Shown: piece by piece, positions 62,356 through 64,000 of the stretch
Position numbering within the stretch: the first letter of the stretch is position 1
How the letters are laid out: each line of letters starts with the position of its first letter
Source of the DNA: Roseibium sediminicola
Lineage (GTDB): Bacteria; Pseudomonadota; Alphaproteobacteria; Rhizobiales; Stappiaceae
Length of the DNA: 64,000 nucleotides
Reading direction: 5' to 3'
Assembly (NCBI RefSeq): GCF_023156505.1
Contig: NZ_JALNMJ010000001.1
Coordinates: forward strand, 186,001 to 250,000
Notes under the pieces: model-generated
The model's database searches: none
What the model was told of the DNA's origin: nothing
The model's input: only the letters and a program-made list of their open reading frames with translations
Program-made: the position numbers and the translations under genes

Positions 62356-63645
62356 ATGAATGTAAAAACAACGGTTCTTGAAAATGGCATGACGGTCGTG
62401 ACCGACCAGATGCCCTACCTGAAAACGGCGGCGCTCGGCGTCTGGGTGCGCACCGGTTCGCGGGCCGAAACCGTGCACCAGAACGGCATCACCCATCTTC
62501 TGGAACACATGGCCTTCAAGGGCACCAAGACCCGCACGGCGCGGGGCATCGCGGAAGAGATCGAGGCGGTCGGCGGCGAACTCAATGCCTCCACCAGCAT
62601 CGAGCACACCAATTATTACGCCCGCATCCTGGCGGAAGACGCGCCGCTGGCGGTCGATATCCTGGCCGACATCCTGCAGAATTCGACCTTCGATGCCCAG
62701 GAACTCACCCGCGAACAGCATGTGATCCTGCAGGAGATCGGCGCGGCCAACGATTCCCCGGAAGACCAGGCCTTCGACCTGTTCCAGGAAACTGCCTGGC
62801 CGGACCAGGCAATCGGCCGGCCGATCCTGGGAACGCCGGAAACGGTGCAGGGCTTCAACCGCGACGCTCTGAACAGTTATCTCGGCGAACGCTACCGGGC
62901 GCCGGACATGGTTCTGGCGGCTGCCGGAGCCGTCGATCACGAAGCACTCGTGGCGATGGCGCGCGAGAAATTCGGCGGTTTCAACAGCGAACCCGCCGCG
63001 GCGGAGACCGAGGCCAGTTATCGCGGCGGCGAAACCTTGCGTCCCAAGGAACTCATGGAAGCCCAGGTGCTGATCGGCTTCGAGGGCCAGCCCTACAAAT
63101 CCAAGGATTATTACGCGATCCAGATCCTTGCCTCCGTTCTGGGCGGTGGCATGTCCTCACGGCTGTTCCAGGAAATCCGCGAGAAACATGGTCTGTGCTA
63201 CGCGATCTACAGTTTCCACTGGGCTTTCTCCGACACCGGCCTGTTCGGTCTGCACGCGGCCACCAGCCAGGAAGATCTCGGCGCTCTTATGCCGATGATC
63301 ACCGATGAGCTGGTGTCGGCGGCGCAGACCATCACCGATGAGGAGGTCGCACGCTCACGCGCCCAGATCCGGGCCGGCCTGATGATGGCCCTGGAGAGCC
63401 CGGCGGCGCGCGCCGGCCAGATCGCCCGCCAGATCCTGGTGCATGGACGGGTGCTTGATCCGGACGAGATTTCGAGCAAGATCGAGGCGGTGACCGCGGC
63501 CGATCTGCGCCGGGTCGCCCACGAGACATTTGTGGGTAGCGTGCCGACACTGACGGCAATCGGCCCGGTAGATGGTATCATGAGCGCGCGTGAACTGGCG
63601 GACAGGCTCCAGCAGAGCCAGGTCCTGCGCGCGGCATCCATGTGA
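62356..63645 (+). CDS. M16-family zinc peptidase (mitochondrial processing peptidase-like)
   Basis: The 429-residue product is an insulinase-family peptidase. It has the inverted zinc motif HLLEH (47-51, in GITHLLEHMAFKGTKTRTA), the usual downstream glutamate region EHTNYYARIL, and the C-terminal half with VLGGGMSSRLFQEIREKHGL. It resembles the beta subunit of the mitochondrial processing peptidase, to which alphaproteobacterial M16 enzymes are related. The physiological substrate is unknown. It lies 4 bp after thrC with a GGGGTG site, and a GNAT gene follows, so the three form an operon. Confidence 0.95.
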   Translation: MNVKTTVLENGMTVVTDQMPYLKTAALGVWVRTGSRAETVHQNGITHLLEHMAFKGTKTRTARGIAEEIEAVGGELNASTSIEHTNYYARILAEDAPLAVDILADILQNSTFDAQELTREQHVILQEIGAANDSPEDQAFDLFQETAWPDQAIGRPILGTPETVQGFNRDALNSYLGERYRAPDMVLAAAGAVDHEALVAMAREKFGGFNSEPAAAETEASYRGGETLRPKELMEAQVLIGFEGQPYKSKDYYAIQILASVLGGGMSSRLFQEIREKHGLCYAIYSFHWAFSDTGLFGLHAATSQEDLGALMPMITDELVSAAQTITDEEVARSRAQIRAGLMMALESPAARAGQIARQILVHGRVLDPDEISSKIEAVTAADLRRVAHETFVGSVPTLTAIGPVDGIMSARELADRLQQSQVLRAASM

Positions 63646-63694
63646 CTTCCGTCCGTTTGGTGGCGGACTGAGGAACAAGGCGGAGAGCGGGGGC

Positions 63695-64000
63695 ATGGCG
63701 CTGCTACGGCCGGGAACATCACCTGACGCCGAACTGATGATCGAAGCGGGCGGCTATTATCTGCGTCCGCCGATCATGTACGATTTCAAGCCCTGGGCGG
63801 CGCTGCGCGAGGAAAGTCGCGTCTTTCTGAAACCCTGGGAACCGCTCTGGCCTTCCGACGACCTGACCAAGACCGGCTTCCGCCGGCGCTTGCGCCGTTA
63901 CGCGCGCGACCGCAAGGAAGGCCGCAGCCTGTCCTTCCTGCTGTTCCGGGCCAGGACGAACGAGATCCTGGGCGGGTTGACCTTGAGCAATATCCGCCGC
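63695..64000 (+). CDS. GNAT-family N-acetyltransferase (RimJ-like), 5' part
   Basis: The first 102 codons are inside the window. The sequence GYYLRPPIMYDFKPWAALRE, then RVFLKPWEPLWPSDDLTKTG and FRRRLRRYARDRKEGRSLSF, matches the RimJ/RimL type of acetyltransferase, which modifies the N-terminus of ribosomal or other proteins. ATG 63695 is preceded by GGAG. It follows the M16 gene by 49 bp and continues past the right edge. Confidence 0.9.
   Translation, partial: MALLRPGTSPDAELMIEAGGYYLRPPIMYDFKPWAALREESRVFLKPWEPLWPSDDLTKTGFRRRLRRYARDRKEGRSLSFLLFRARTNEILGGLTLSNIRR

Overview
The window is a stretch of alphaproteobacterial chromosome, most likely from the order Hyphomicrobiales and close to Roseibium/Labrenzia/Stappia. 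This is inferred from gene content, not from a search. The base composition is GC-rich. The porin is of the rhizobial Omp2 type. The LPS block (DUF4170, DUF374, waaA, lpxK, DUF2093) and the tldD to ialB to cox to thrC to M16 peptidase order are typical of that order. No rRNA, tRNA, CRISPR array, transposase, prophage or plasmid gene was seen, so this looks like core chromosome with a few lineage-specific genes.

Layout. 1-4.6 kb: a coupled pair of exported proteins of unknown function, the larger with TPRs and a DUF1598-like stretch. 4.7-9.0 kb: ileS, lspA and a lipoprotein, all on the minus strand. 9.4-13.2 kb: a GT87-type membrane protein, a DMT transporter overlapping ribF, and a MaoC hydratase. 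13.5-14.7 kb: cheY and cheZ. 14.9-20.3 kb: an RND efflux operon divergent from its probable TetR regulator, with two identical-format operators between them. 20.5-28.3 kb: a HAD protein, mutL, an alpha/beta hydrolase, a porin, tadA, rluB and rsmD. 28.4-36.6 kb: an MBL-fold protein, a small unknown protein, a patatin, a large GGDEF-EAL protein, a predicted haloacetate/fluoroacetate dehalogenase and purD. 36.7-39.5 kb: an exported proline-rich protein, ubiA and a DUF6101 protein. 39.9-47.7 kb: pmbA, an inositol-phosphatase-family gene, the LPS block and tldD. 47.7-50.9 kb: a HAD phosphatase, a KefB-type antiporter and an IalB protein. 51.5-58.2 kb: the aa3 cytochrome oxidase operon (coxB, coxA, ctaB, a 53-residue CoxF-like protein, ctaG, coxC, DUF983, SURF1). 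58.5-64 kb: a 1-Cys peroxiredoxin, a stand-alone DsbD N-domain protein, a YqgE/AlgH protein, thrC, an M16 peptidase and the start of a GNAT gene.

The points most worth following up are these. First, a family of two-armed nested palindromes occupies every convergent gap longer than 100 bp and nowhere else, and one copy shows clear stem covariation. Second, a dehalogenase homologue keeps every known fluoroacetate-dehalogenase active-site residue at a constant offset of one. Third, the CheZ has a tail with two FliM-like CheY-binding motifs. Fourth, several palindromic operators are visible (tetR/RND, patatin, cheY, and an FNR/FixK-like box before coxB). Fifth, the exported TPR pair at the left edge is the best candidate for an undescribed envelope system. 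Several genes appear to start at TTG or GTG behind strong Shine-Dalgarno sequences, and those starts were chosen on that basis.
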